A stretch of 5,263 nucleotides of DNA from Deltaproteobacteria bacterium (GCA_003646705.1 QMLK01000092.1:1-5263); one strand, 5' to 3'. Positions 1-5,263 are shown, counted from the first letter of the stretch. Made by a program: numbers and translations. The notes: generated by a model not told the origin, from the letters alone.

Positions 1-52
1 CCCTTGGGGTGAACCTTGGGATAAACGCCCTCTTTTGCATCGCCCTTCTGCC
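1..52. other. Left-edge non-coding leader of the radical SAM gene
   Basis: This short stretch looks non-coding. The reading frame of the downstream radical SAM gene stays open through it to the window edge, but its codons there end mostly in A or T (CCT, GGT, GAA, GAT, AAA, CTT, CAT). From the ATG at 53 onward codons end mostly in G or C. Another frame has a TGA at 10-12 that could be the end of an upstream gene. No convincing promoter or Shine-Dalgarno sequence is visible here. Confidence 0.45.
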
Positions 53-1252
53 ATGAAGGGGCTGCCGCCCCAGCTTCACCTGCGCAATCTGGCCAGGCAA
101 GGGGGGGCCTTGCTCGCCCTGAGGCTCCTGGTGGGGTGGCGCCACCTCGGCAGATGGACCCTGAGGGACGGTCTCAGGACCATACCGGTGGCGGCAGGCT
201 CCGTGGGGATGGGCTGCATAGGTTTCCCGTATCACCCCGTGATCGAGGTGACCAGCAAGTGCAACCTCTCCTGTATCCACTGCCACGTGGGGTCCTCCTC
301 CCTGGGGGTGAGCCCTCCCTTTGAGGAGCTCGCCCGGCTCATCAGGGGGATCAGCCAGATCCCCGAGTTCCGGATGGTGGTCTTCACCGGGGGAGAGCCC
401 CTGGTGAGGGAGGACCTGCCGGAGCTCGCCCGGGTGGCCAAGGGGGTGGGACTGCCGGTGGTTATCGCCACCAACGCCACCCTCATCGACGACGGGACGG
501 CCAGGGTGCTCCGCAGAAGCGGGGTGGTGGGAGCCGCCATAAGCCTCGACGCCGTCGACCCCGGACTTCACGACAGGATCCGGGGCAAGAGGGGGACCTT
601 CGAAAAGGTGATGCGGGGCATCGAGGCCTGTCAGAGGGCGGGCATCGTGGTCCAGATCAACATAACGGCCATGAAGGAGAACGCCGATCACATCGCCGAG
701 GTCCTCCGCTGGAGCCACCGTAGGGGGGCCGAGATAGGGCTGGTGTACCAACTGGTGCCGGTGGGCAGGGGCGAAAGGATCAGGGACAGGGCCCTCCTGG
801 TGGAGGAGAACCGCAGGTTGATGCGCACCCTCAGGGAGGTCCAGCGGGAGATAAAGACGGTCTTCGAGCCCGTGGCCTCGCCCCAGTATTGGGCTTACCT
901 CCTGGCCTCAGGGAGCTCTAACTTGGGCAGGAGGCTGGGGGGCTGGACCTTCCGCGGGTGCACCGCTGGATGGGGGATGCTCTACGTGAAGGCCGATGGG
1001 GATGTCTGGCCCTGCCCCTTCGTGCCGCTGTCGGCCGGCAACGCCTTCGAGGGGGACATCGGCGAGATCTGGCGGAAGGGCGAGGTCTTTCGGCTGCTGA
1101 GAGATCGCCGAAACCTCAAAGGTAGCTGCGGTTCCTGCCGTTGGCGGGAGGTCTGCGGGGGCTGCAGGGGGAAGGCCCTCGCCTATTCGGGGGATCTCCT
1201 GGCCGAGGACCCTACCTGCTTCGTCAGGGAGGATTACCCTTCTTCCCTTTAG
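53..1252 (+). CDS. Radical SAM/SPASM domain protein, AhbD/NirJ-like
   Basis: This is a cytosolic iron-sulfur enzyme that should cleave S-adenosylmethionine to start radical chemistry on an unknown substrate. With the ATG at 53 it has 399 residues. An N-terminal helical stretch (about 1-55) is followed by the radical SAM motif CNLSCIHC (C70, C74, C77) and the SAM-binding TGGEP (112-116). The C-terminal SPASM domain has C303 and C321 (CX12GX4C), then C359, C362, C368, C371 and C389, enough for two auxiliary clusters. The CGGCRGKA and LAEDPTC segments resemble the NirJ/AhbD haem-maturation enzymes, but peptide-modifying SPASM enzymes share this layout. I chose ATG 53 because codon composition changes there; a TTG at 35 and an upstream start remain possible, as the frame is open to the edge and no Shine-Dalgarno is evident. 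No precursor peptide or haem gene is visible. Its 3' end overlaps convergent ttuA by 29 bases. Family is sure; function is not. Confidence 0.85.
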   Translation: MKGLPPQLHLRNLARQGGALLALRLLVGWRHLGRWTLRDGLRTIPVAAGSVGMGCIGFPYHPVIEVTSKCNLSCIHCHVGSSSLGVSPPFEELARLIRGISQIPEFRMVVFTGGEPLVREDLPELARVAKGVGLPVVIATNATLIDDGTARVLRRSGVVGAAISLDAVDPGLHDRIRGKRGTFEKVMRGIEACQRAGIVVQINITAMKENADHIAEVLRWSHRRGAEIGLVYQLVPVGRGERIRDRALLVEENRRLMRTLREVQREIKTVFEPVASPQYWAYLLASGSSNLGRRLGGWTFRGCTAGWGMLYVKADGDVWPCPFVPLSAGNAFEGDIGEIWRKGEVFRLLRDRRNLKGSCGSCRWREVCGGCRGKALAYSGDLLAEDPTCFVREDYPSSL

Positions 1253-2129
1253 CCCTATCCCTCAGGCGGCAGAAGTTGCACAGCTCCGTGGTGGTGGGGA
1301 AGCCACAGCTTTGGCAGGGCTGAAGCCGCGGCTCCTCCTCCCTGAAGAGGTGTCTCACCCTGAGGAAGTTCTGGTAGAACCTCAGCTTGGCCCCTGGTGA
1401 GCGTTCCTCCAGTTGGTTCCAGAGGTCCTTGTAGAAGAGGGAGGTGGCCCCCCGGCTGAAGGGGCACTCCTCGAGGATGTAATCTATGCCTCGGCTTATG
1501 GCGTAGGCGGCCATCTCCCGCTCCGTGCACAACACCAAGGGCTTCGTCCTCGGTGCAAGACCCGGGGCCGCTGGGAGCCTCGGGGCCTGTCTCGATAGGT
1601 ATCCCTCCTTCCAGTCGAGCACGTTCCCGAAGAGGGTGGCCACCTCGTCGTCCAGGTTGTGGCCGGTCACCAGCACCCGTCCCCCCTCGTAGGCCGCCTT
1701 GTTCATCAGGTAACGCTTCACCATGCCGCAGATGGAGCAGGGGGGGCGACGGTCGAGGCGCGCGAGCTCCGGGATCCCTAGACCGGAGAAATGGTCGGCC
1801 ACCCGTTCCACCCGAAGCTCCAAGCCTCGGGCTTCAGCGAAGCGACGCGCGGCCTCCTCGGACCGATCCGAATAGTCGCCGATGCCCAAGTGGATGTAGA
1901 GGCCCCCGGCCTCAAACCCCAACTCTCCGAGGAGGTCCCACACGGAGAGGCTGTCCTTTCCGCCCGAGACCGCCACAAGGGGGCGCTCCCCGGGTTGCAG
2001 CAACCGGTAGTCCTTGATGGCCTTCTTGACCCTCCGCCTGATGAACTCCTGGAGGCACCCCTCGCACAGGGCGATGTTGTGGGATCTGAGCCTGATGACG
2101 GCCCTCTGACCGCACATTCGGCAGCGCAT
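1224..2129 (-). CDS. ttuA: tRNA 2-thiolation enzyme TtuA (tRNA-5-methyluridine-54 2-sulfurtransferase)
   Basis: TtuA adenylates the 2-position of U/m5U54 in the tRNA T-loop and replaces oxygen with sulfur from the TtuB carrier, giving the heat-stabilising (m5)s2U54. This 301-residue protein has the full TtuA layout. There is an N-terminal zinc finger (C3, C6, C22, C25), the PP-loop ATP motif SGGKDS (55-60), the CSIC pair (C131, C134) followed by KR, GHNLDDE (156-162), and a third candidate cluster cysteine, C222, in EECPFS. A second zinc finger closes the protein (C272, C275, C284, C287). The paired zinc fingers set it apart from TilS, and the three cysteines match the known [4Fe-4S] site of TtuA. 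It starts one base after the stop of the sulfur-carrier gene, so the two form an operon. The related TtcA (s2C32) is a less likely alternative, because TtcA has no Gly-Gly carrier partner. Confidence 0.9.
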   Translation of the reverse strand: MRCRMCGQRAVIRLRSHNIALCEGCLQEFIRRRVKKAIKDYRLLQPGERPLVAVSGGKDSLSVWDLLGELGFEAGGLYIHLGIGDYSDRSEEAARRFAEARGLELRVERVADHFSGLGIPELARLDRRPPCSICGMVKRYLMNKAAYEGGRVLVTGHNLDDEVATLFGNVLDWKEGYLSRQAPRLPAAPGLAPRTKPLVLCTEREMAAYAISRGIDYILEECPFSRGATSLFYKDLWNQLEERSPGAKLRFYQNFLRVRHLFREEEPRLQPCQSCGFPTTTELCNFCRLRDRAKGKKGNPP

Positions 2130-2130
2130 C

Positions 2131-2319
2131 TCAGCCCCCCGAGACCACTGGTATTACCTTCACCTCCCCCCGCTGCAAGGGCTGATCCAGGGGCAAGAGC
2201 TTGCCGTCCTTGACCAGCAGGACCTCCTCCTCCCTCAGGCCCAGTTCCCGGAGGATCTTGAAGCCGTCCACCTTCCCCTCGAAGGCGTATCGCTTCCCCT
2301 GATAGGTGACGGTGACCAT
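2131..2319 (-). CDS. ttuB: Ubiquitin-like sulfur carrier protein TtuB (ThiS/MoaD fold)
   Basis: This 62-residue protein is a small beta-grasp sulfur carrier. Its C-terminal glycine would be adenylated by an E1-like enzyme and converted to a thiocarboxylate, which passes sulfur to TtuA. The sequence shows an initial beta hairpin (VTVTYQGKRYAFEG), a helix around KILRELGL, a VLLVKDGKLL strand-turn, and the tail VIPVVSGG with the essential terminal Gly-Gly. Length is typical of TtuB/ThiS. Its position directly upstream of ttuA argues for the tRNA-thiolation role over thiamin (ThiS) or molybdopterin (MoaD) synthesis, since no thi or moa genes are nearby. In some bacteria one carrier serves several pathways, and that cannot be excluded. 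The ATG at 2319 has no clear Shine-Dalgarno; a -10-like element ends seven bases upstream, so translation may be leaderless. The E1-like and rhodanese partners are not in this window. Confidence 0.85.
   Translation of the reverse strand: MVTVTYQGKRYAFEGKVDGFKILRELGLREEEVLLVKDGKLLPLDQPLQRGEVKVIPVVSGG
2135..2140 (-). promoter_or_regulatory. Ribosome binding site of ttuA inside the Gly-Gly codons of ttuB
   Basis: Read on the minus strand, the end of ttuB is TCG GGG GGC TGA G ATG. The six-G run coding for part of the Ser-Gly-Gly tail lies five bases before the ttuA ATG and can pair with the CCUCC of 16S rRNA, with a G-U wobble. It is the only plausible Shine-Dalgarno for ttuA and supports the start at 2129. 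Confidence 0.6.
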
Positions 2320-2326
2320 GGAGGTA

Positions 2327-2356
2327 TTTGTAACACGGCCCTTTGACCTTTAGCAA
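2327..2356 (-). promoter_or_regulatory. Candidate leaderless promoter for ttuB-ttuA
   Basis: On the minus strand TTGCTA (2356-2351) and TACAAA (2332-2327) are separated by 18 bases; each matches four of six sigma-70 consensus positions. The -10-like element ends seven bases before the ttuB ATG, so transcription would begin at or next to the start codon. That fits the lack of a Shine-Dalgarno. The match is weak and rests on position as much as on sequence. Confidence 0.35.
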
Positions 2357-2357
2357 A

Positions 2358-2387
2358 TGGACAAGGGGCGAGGCCTTGGGCTATCAT
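2358..2387 (+). promoter_or_regulatory. Candidate sigma-70-type promoter for ndk-radC-nitroreductase
   Basis: TGGACA (2358-2363) and TATCAT (2382-2387) each match five of six consensus bases (TTGACA, TATAAT) with an 18-base spacer. Transcription would begin near 2394, leaving a leader of about 20 bases with the ndk ribosome binding site. The spacer contains a small dyad, CAAGG-N7-CCTTG (2362-2378). It is the best promoter candidate in the window and faces the ttuB promoter back to back. Confidence 0.5.
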
Positions 2388-2400
2388 CAGCGCAAAAACC

Positions 2401-2408
2401 GAGGAGGT
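2401..2408 (+). promoter_or_regulatory. Shine-Dalgarno of ndk
   Basis: GAGGAGGT lies four bases before the ATG at 2413. This is a near-perfect complement of the 16S rRNA 3' end and fixes the ndk start. Confidence 0.8.
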
Positions 2409-2412
2409 AGGG

Positions 2413-2829
2413 ATGGAGAGGACCCTCGCCATTGTGAAGCCCGACGGAGTGAGGAAGGGACTGATCGGGGAGGTGATCAGGCGTTTTGAGGCGGAAGGCC
2501 TGAGGGTCGTTGCCTTGAAGATGCTGCAGATGAGCAAGGAGGAAGCCGAGGGTTTCTACGCGGTGCACCGGGGCAAGTCCTTCTACGAGGGCCTTACCCG
2601 GTTCATGTCCAGCGGCCCCGTGGTGGTGATGGTCCTGGAGGGCGAAGGGGCCATAGAGCGGGTGAGGGGGATCATGGGGGCGACCGACCCCCAGAAGGCC
2701 GCCCCCGGGACCATCCGGAGGCTCTACGCAGACAACGTCCAGGAGAACATAGTGCACGGTTCGGACTCCCCGGAGAGCGCTGCCTTCGAGATCCCCTATT
2801 TCTTCAGCGCCATAGAGATCTGTAGCTGA
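2413..2829 (+). CDS. ndk: Nucleoside diphosphate kinase
   Basis: Ndk moves the gamma phosphate of ATP to other (d)NDPs through a phosphohistidine, balancing cytosolic nucleotide pools. The 138-residue length is normal for bacterial Ndk. The N-terminus MERTLAIVKPDGVRKG carries the conserved KPDGV motif with Lys9, FMSSGPVVVMVLEG (64-77) is the core strand region, and NIVHGSDS (112-119) holds the catalytic His115. GTIRRLYAD (99-107) supplies the usual nucleotide-binding arginine region. The C-terminus EIPYFFSAIEI closely resembles deltaproteobacterial Ndk. It is the first gene of a plus-strand operon with a strong Shine-Dalgarno, and its TGA stop shares one base with the radC ATG. Nothing looks broken or unusual. 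Confidence 0.97.
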   Translation: MERTLAIVKPDGVRKGLIGEVIRRFEAEGLRVVALKMLQMSKEEAEGFYAVHRGKSFYEGLTRFMSSGPVVVMVLEGEGAIERVRGIMGATDPQKAAPGTIRRLYADNVQENIVHGSDSPESAAFEIPYFFSAIEICS

Positions 2830-3515
2830 TGGGCCGCAAGAAGGGACCCCACTGGCACGGCCACAGGGCCCGCTTGAGGGAACGATTCAGGAGGGCCGGG
2901 GAGGTGGCCCTGGCGGACTACGAACTCCTGGAGCTGTTGTTGACCTATGCCATCCCCCGTCGGGATGTGAAGCTTCAGGCCAAGGCGCTCCTTGAGCGCT
3001 TCGGGTCCTTGGCCGGGGTGTTGGCCGCCCCGGAGGACGAACTGCAGCAGGTGGAGGGGATAGGGCCTTCTGCCTCCTTGCTCATCCGGCTGGTCAAGGA
3101 GTTGGGGGCGGCCTCCCTGGCGGGGGAGCTGAAGGGGAGGGATCTGGTCAACTCGCCCGAGCGTGTGGTGGCCTTCGCCCGCATGAAGTTCGGCGCCGAG
3201 AGGGAGGAGCACTTCGCCGTGCTCTACCTCAATGCCAAGAACGAGCTGATCGACGTAGAGGTAATGCAGAGGGGCACGGTGGACAGGGCCGTCGTCTACC
3301 CCAGGCAGGTGGCCGAGGGGGCCTTGAGGAGGGGGGCATCGGGGGTGATCTTGCTGCACAACCACCCGAGTGGCCACCCTGATCCCTCCCCCGAGGACAG
3401 GGTCCTGACGGGGCAGGTGGCCATGGCCCTTCGACCCCTGGAGATCAGGTTGCTCGATCACCTGATCGTGGCCCAAGGTGGCCACTTCAGCTTCAGGGAG
3501 AAGGGCCTCCTTTAA
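2829..3515 (+). CDS. radC: RadC family JAB/JAMM-domain protein (UPF0758)
   Basis: RadC proteins are widespread and were named for a DNA repair phenotype later traced to another gene; their biochemical role is unsettled. The 228-residue protein is full length. The N-terminal GHRARLRERF (11-20) and LADYELLELLL (28-38) are family signatures, followed by a helix-hairpin-helix segment with VEGIGPS (75-81). The C-terminal metalloprotease-like JAMM domain contains HNHPSGHPDPSPED (177-190), giving H177, H179, S181 and D190 as probable zinc-site residues. The start overlaps the ndk stop in TGATG. Upstream bases show only a weak GAGA-like ribosome site, so translation is probably coupled to ndk. The family call is firm; a repair role should not be assumed. 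Confidence 0.93.
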   Translation: MGRKKGPHWHGHRARLRERFRRAGEVALADYELLELLLTYAIPRRDVKLQAKALLERFGSLAGVLAAPEDELQQVEGIGPSASLLIRLVKELGAASLAGELKGRDLVNSPERVVAFARMKFGAEREEHFAVLYLNAKNELIDVEVMQRGTVDRAVVYPRQVAEGALRRGASGVILLHNHPSGHPDPSPEDRVLTGQVAMALRPLEIRLLDHLIVAQGGHFSFREKGLL

Positions 3516-3523
3516 GCCAAATT

Positions 3524-3531
3524 GAGGAGGG
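3524..3531 (+). promoter_or_regulatory. Shine-Dalgarno of the nitroreductase gene
   Basis: GAGGAGGG lies four bases before the ATG at 3536, within a 20-base gap after radC. There is no room for a separate promoter in the gap, so the gene is probably read through from ndk-radC. Confidence 0.75.
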
Positions 3532-3535
3532 ACCT

Positions 3536-4189
3536 ATGGATCTGCTCGAGGCCATGGAGGGGAGGAAAAGCATCAGGGCCTTCAGGGAGGAGCCGGTGCC
3601 CAGGGAGGTGATCGAGGAGCTGCTGAGGTACGCCTCACGAGCCCCTTCGGCCCTGAACCTGCAGCCTTGGGAGGTGGTGGTGGTCTCCGGGAGGAGGAAG
3701 GAGGAGCTATCGCGGAGGTTGCTCGAGGCCTATCGCCGGAGGAGGATAGGCTGTGGCCCAGGGATGGCCGTACCCCTACCCATCAGGTTTTCGCGCAGGA
3801 TAAGCAAGATGGTGGACAAGATGGGGCCGTCGGTCAAGGCGATGGGGCATTCCCTTGACGATTTCGTAAACGAGGGCAGCTGCAACTTCTACGGCGCCCC
3901 TGTCGCCCTGCTGTTGTTGATGGACGAGGTATTCCCGAAGGGCCGTTTGGTGGATTTGGGGATCTTCCTCGGGTATCTGCTGCTGGCGGCCCATGCCCTC
4001 GGGCTGGGTGCGTGCCCCATAGGCCTCATAACCTCCTACGAGGACGTGATCAGGGAGGCCCTTGCAATAGAGGGCAAGAGGGTGATCGTGGGAGTGGCCC
4101 TCGGTTATCCTGACCCCGAGAGCCCCATCAACCTCGTAAGGACCGACCGGGAGGGGTTGGAGGAGTTTGCCACCTTCCTGGGGGCTTAA
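3536..4189 (+). CDS. Nitroreductase family FMN-dependent oxidoreductase
   Basis: This 217-residue cytosolic flavoprotein belongs to the nitroreductase fold, whose dimers bind FMN and use NAD(P)H to reduce nitro compounds, quinones or other acceptors. The physiological substrate cannot be read from sequence. Evidence is the N-terminal phosphate-binding RKSIRAF (10-16), the PSALNLQPWEVVVV strand (37-50), the glycine-rich helix LGIFLGYLLLAAHALGLGACPIG (by parts, 141-163), and VGVALGYPDPESPIN (185-199) before the C-terminal R206. A basic patch, AYRRRR (65-70), and a variable middle region (about 71-118) sit where substrate specificity usually varies. It is the last gene of the ndk-radC operon. 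Its TAA overlaps the stop of the convergent TIM-barrel gene. Family certain, role unknown. Confidence 0.92.
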   Translation: MDLLEAMEGRKSIRAFREEPVPREVIEELLRYASRAPSALNLQPWEVVVVSGRRKEELSRRLLEAYRRRRIGCGPGMAVPLPIRFSRRISKMVDKMGPSVKAMGHSLDDFVNEGSCNFYGAPVALLLLMDEVFPKGRLVDLGIFLGYLLLAAHALGLGACPIGLITSYEDVIREALAIEGKRVIVGVALGYPDPESPINLVRTDREGLEEFATFLGA

Positions 4190-5088
4190 AGGATGCCCTT
4201 CTGCTTCAGGAACTCGAGGCCCTCGATGATCTCCCCCTTGGTGGCCGGCGGATGGATCTCCATCACCTTCACGACGCCCTCGGGCAAGAGGTCCCTGACC
4301 ATGTCGAAGTCTATGGAGCCCTTGCCCGGGGGGAGGTGGTCCTTCAGGCCGTCGGCGTCGTGCAGATGCACCCCCACGATCCTCTGGCAGTAGCGCTCAA
4401 GCAGCTCCCTGTGCTTCACCGCCCCCAGGGTCTCCAGCACATGGGCGTGGCCCACGTCGTGCCAGTAGCCGATGGGGGCCCCGGAGAACTCCTCGAGGAT
4501 CCGCCCTATCTCCTCCCCCAGGGGGAACTCGTGGAGGTGGTAGCGGTTCTCTATCCCCACCTCTACGCCGAGGGATTCCGCCCTCTTGAGGATCGGTTCG
4601 AGGCAGAGCAAGATGGCGTCCAGGTGCCTCGGGGCCCTGGAGGCCCGGAGCGCCAGGTAGCGCTCGAGCTCCTCCTGTCCCCATCGTCCCTCCCTGAAGG
4701 CCTCATGGGGTTTCAACTCGTCGTCCATCTCCATGTAGCCCAGGTGTAGCACCACCGCCTTTACCTCCAACTCATGGGCCATCTCCAAGGTGCGACAGGT
4801 CCACCGTACGGCCTCCTTCCGTTCGCCGGCGTCCAAGGAGGCCAAGTTGAAGGCATCCCCCGAGGCCTTGTAGGGTGGCAGCGGGTCGGGCACGGGGCAG
4901 AAGTTGTGGAGGCTCACGGCCCTTGGGGCCCCGTTTCTGAGGCTGGGGAGCAGCTCCTCGAGGAGCTCGGGGGTTATACGGAAGTCGAGCTCCACGGCCT
5001 CAAGGCCCATCCTCAGGATAGGCGCCAGGAGTTCTGCCGCCGTCCTCGCCCCCTGTTTCATACCCCACACCGTGGACAGGGCCATCAT
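4186..5088 (-). CDS. Sugar phosphate isomerase/epimerase-like TIM-barrel protein (AP endonuclease 2 / xylose isomerase superfamily)
   Basis: This 300-residue protein is a divalent-metal TIM barrel of the xylose isomerase/endonuclease IV superfamily, which covers sugar isomerases, epimerases, dehydratases and DNA endonucleases. Barrel strands and likely metal ligands appear in order: VELDFR (32-37), VSLHNF (58-63), VVLHLG with H115 (112-117), VGIENR with E180 (177-182), WHDVGHAH with D211 and H214 (209-216), VGVHLHDAD with H241 and H243 (238-246), GKGSIDFD (255-262) and VMEIHP with E277 (275-280). It lacks obvious endonuclease IV-specific context, so a sugar or hydroxyacid substrate is more likely. 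ATG 5088 is followed at once by a second ATG; GGAGGT (5099-5094) suits either. It starts one base after the trmFO stop, so the two are cotranscribed. Exact reaction unknown. Confidence 0.88.
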   Translation of the reverse strand: MMALSTVWGMKQGARTAAELLAPILRMGLEAVELDFRITPELLEELLPSLRNGAPRAVSLHNFCPVPDPLPPYKASGDAFNLASLDAGERKEAVRWTCRTLEMAHELEVKAVVLHLGYMEMDDELKPHEAFREGRWGQEELERYLALRASRAPRHLDAILLCLEPILKRAESLGVEVGIENRYHLHEFPLGEEIGRILEEFSGAPIGYWHDVGHAHVLETLGAVKHRELLERYCQRIVGVHLHDADGLKDHLPPGKGSIDFDMVRDLLPEGVVKVMEIHPPATKGEIIEGLEFLKQKGIL

Positions 5089-5089
5089 C

Positions 5090-5263
5090 TCAGACCTCCA
5101 GCTCCTCGGCCCAGGCCTCCAGATCCCTCAGGGCCCGTTCCACCAACAGGGCCCTGCGGCGTTCCTTGTTCTTGACCCGTTCCTCCAAGGGCGGAAACAG
5201 CCCGAAGTTGACCCCCATGGGCTGGTACTGGGAGGTAAAGCGGTTGGTGATGTGGCCTACCAG
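5090..5263 (-). CDS. trmFO: TrmFO C-terminal end (folate-dependent tRNA m5U54 methyltransferase), partial
   Basis: Only the last 57 residues are in the window; the start lies beyond the right edge. TrmFO is the FAD enzyme that uses methylenetetrahydrofolate to methylate U54 of tRNA. The visible tail contains the family signature [19 protein letters not shown] (partial residues 13-31), followed by the typical basic helix [21 protein letters not shown]. The gene ends in TGA one base before the TIM-barrel gene. The reading frame is open from the edge to this stop, with codon use like the neighbours, so this is a window truncation and not a pseudogene. It probably heads or precedes the TIM-barrel gene in one operon. 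Its product, m5U54, is the substrate that TtuA in this window would thiolate. Confidence 0.85.
   Translation of the reverse strand: MVGHITNRFTSQYQPMGVNFGLFPPLEERVKNKERRRALLVERALRDLEAWAEELEV
5094..5099 (-). promoter_or_regulatory. Shine-Dalgarno of the TIM-barrel gene within trmFO
   Basis: Minus-strand GGAGGT lies five bases before the ATG at 5088 and eight before the second ATG. It is built from the last Leu-Glu-Val codons of trmFO, so translation of the two genes is probably coupled. Confidence 0.65.

Noticed and set aside
35..52. TTG at 35 as the start of the radical SAM gene
   Set aside because: It has no ribosome site, and the codons between 35 and 52 have A/T-rich third positions unlike the gene body. 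The ATG at 53 is preferred, though not proven.
1553..2017. A 154-codon plus-strand open frame inside ttuA
   Set aside because: Its product is Pro/Arg/Gly-rich with no recognisable fold, and it lies antisense to the fully conserved PP-loop enzyme.
2343..2348. TTGACC as the -35 of ndk
   Set aside because: It is a good hexamer alone, but no -10-like sequence lies 16-19 bases downstream. The nearest, TATCAT, is 33 bases away and pairs better with TGGACA at 2358.
1778..2356. A 192-codon minus-strand open frame overlapping both ttuB and ttuA in another frame
   Set aside because: It could have looked like a fused or frameshifted gene, but both ttuB and ttuA are intact in their own frames and the product shows no family motif.
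2796..3485. A 229-codon open frame antisense to radC
   Set aside because: It is a GC-driven shadow of radC. The product is a proline/glycine/glutamine/histidine-rich low-complexity string with no domain, while the plus frame gives a clear RadC protein.
4252..4749. A 165-codon plus-strand open frame antisense to the TIM-barrel gene
   Set aside because: It is a compositional shadow. The minus frame carries all expected metal-site motifs.
5090..5263. trmFO as a broken or truncated gene
   Set aside because: The frame is open to the window edge and the C-terminus is complete, so the missing part is simply outside the window.

Overview
This is a GC-rich, gene-dense bacterial chromosome segment with eight protein-coding genes and almost no spare DNA. 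No mobile element, CRISPR array, tRNA or rRNA was seen. Arginine is written mostly as AGG and CGG/CGC, and sense strands are purine-rich. The window also carries genes for both steps of 5-methyl-2-thiouridine at tRNA position 54, a modification tied to high-temperature life. Together these suggest a thermophilic bacterium. The Ndk C-terminus (EIPYFFSAIEI) resembles deltaproteobacterial (Desulfobacterota-type) Ndk, but the phylum is only a guess.

Layout from left to right. (1) 53-1252, plus: a radical SAM protein with a SPASM domain, most like the AhbD/NirJ haem-maturation branch; its substrate is unknown. (2) 1224-2129 and 2131-2319, minus: a two-gene operon for a TtuA-type tRNA 2-thiolation enzyme and its ubiquitin-like sulfur carrier TtuB, which ends in Gly-Gly. 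The ttuA and radical SAM genes converge and overlap by 29 bases. (3) 2320-2412: a short divergent promoter region, the only real intergenic space. It holds a good sigma-70-like promoter toward ndk and a weaker, possibly leaderless one toward ttuB. (4) 2413-4189, plus: ndk, radC and an FMN nitroreductase, closely spaced and probably one operon. (5) 4186-5263, minus: the C-terminal end of trmFO (running off the right edge), followed one base later by a xylose-isomerase-like TIM-barrel protein. The last plus gene and this operon converge, and their stop codons share the palindrome TTAA.

How the genes connect: TrmFO makes m5U54 in tRNA from methylenetetrahydrofolate. TtuA, fed by TtuB thiocarboxylate, replaces the 2-oxygen of that base with sulfur to give m5s2U54, which stabilises tRNA in thermophiles. 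Genes for both steps lie within 3 kb, separated by an operon of nucleotide-metabolism and repair-associated genes. The E1-like activator and the sulfur donor for TtuB are not in the window. I found no clearly new defence or mobile system. The least explained genes are the SPASM radical SAM enzyme and the TIM-barrel protein.
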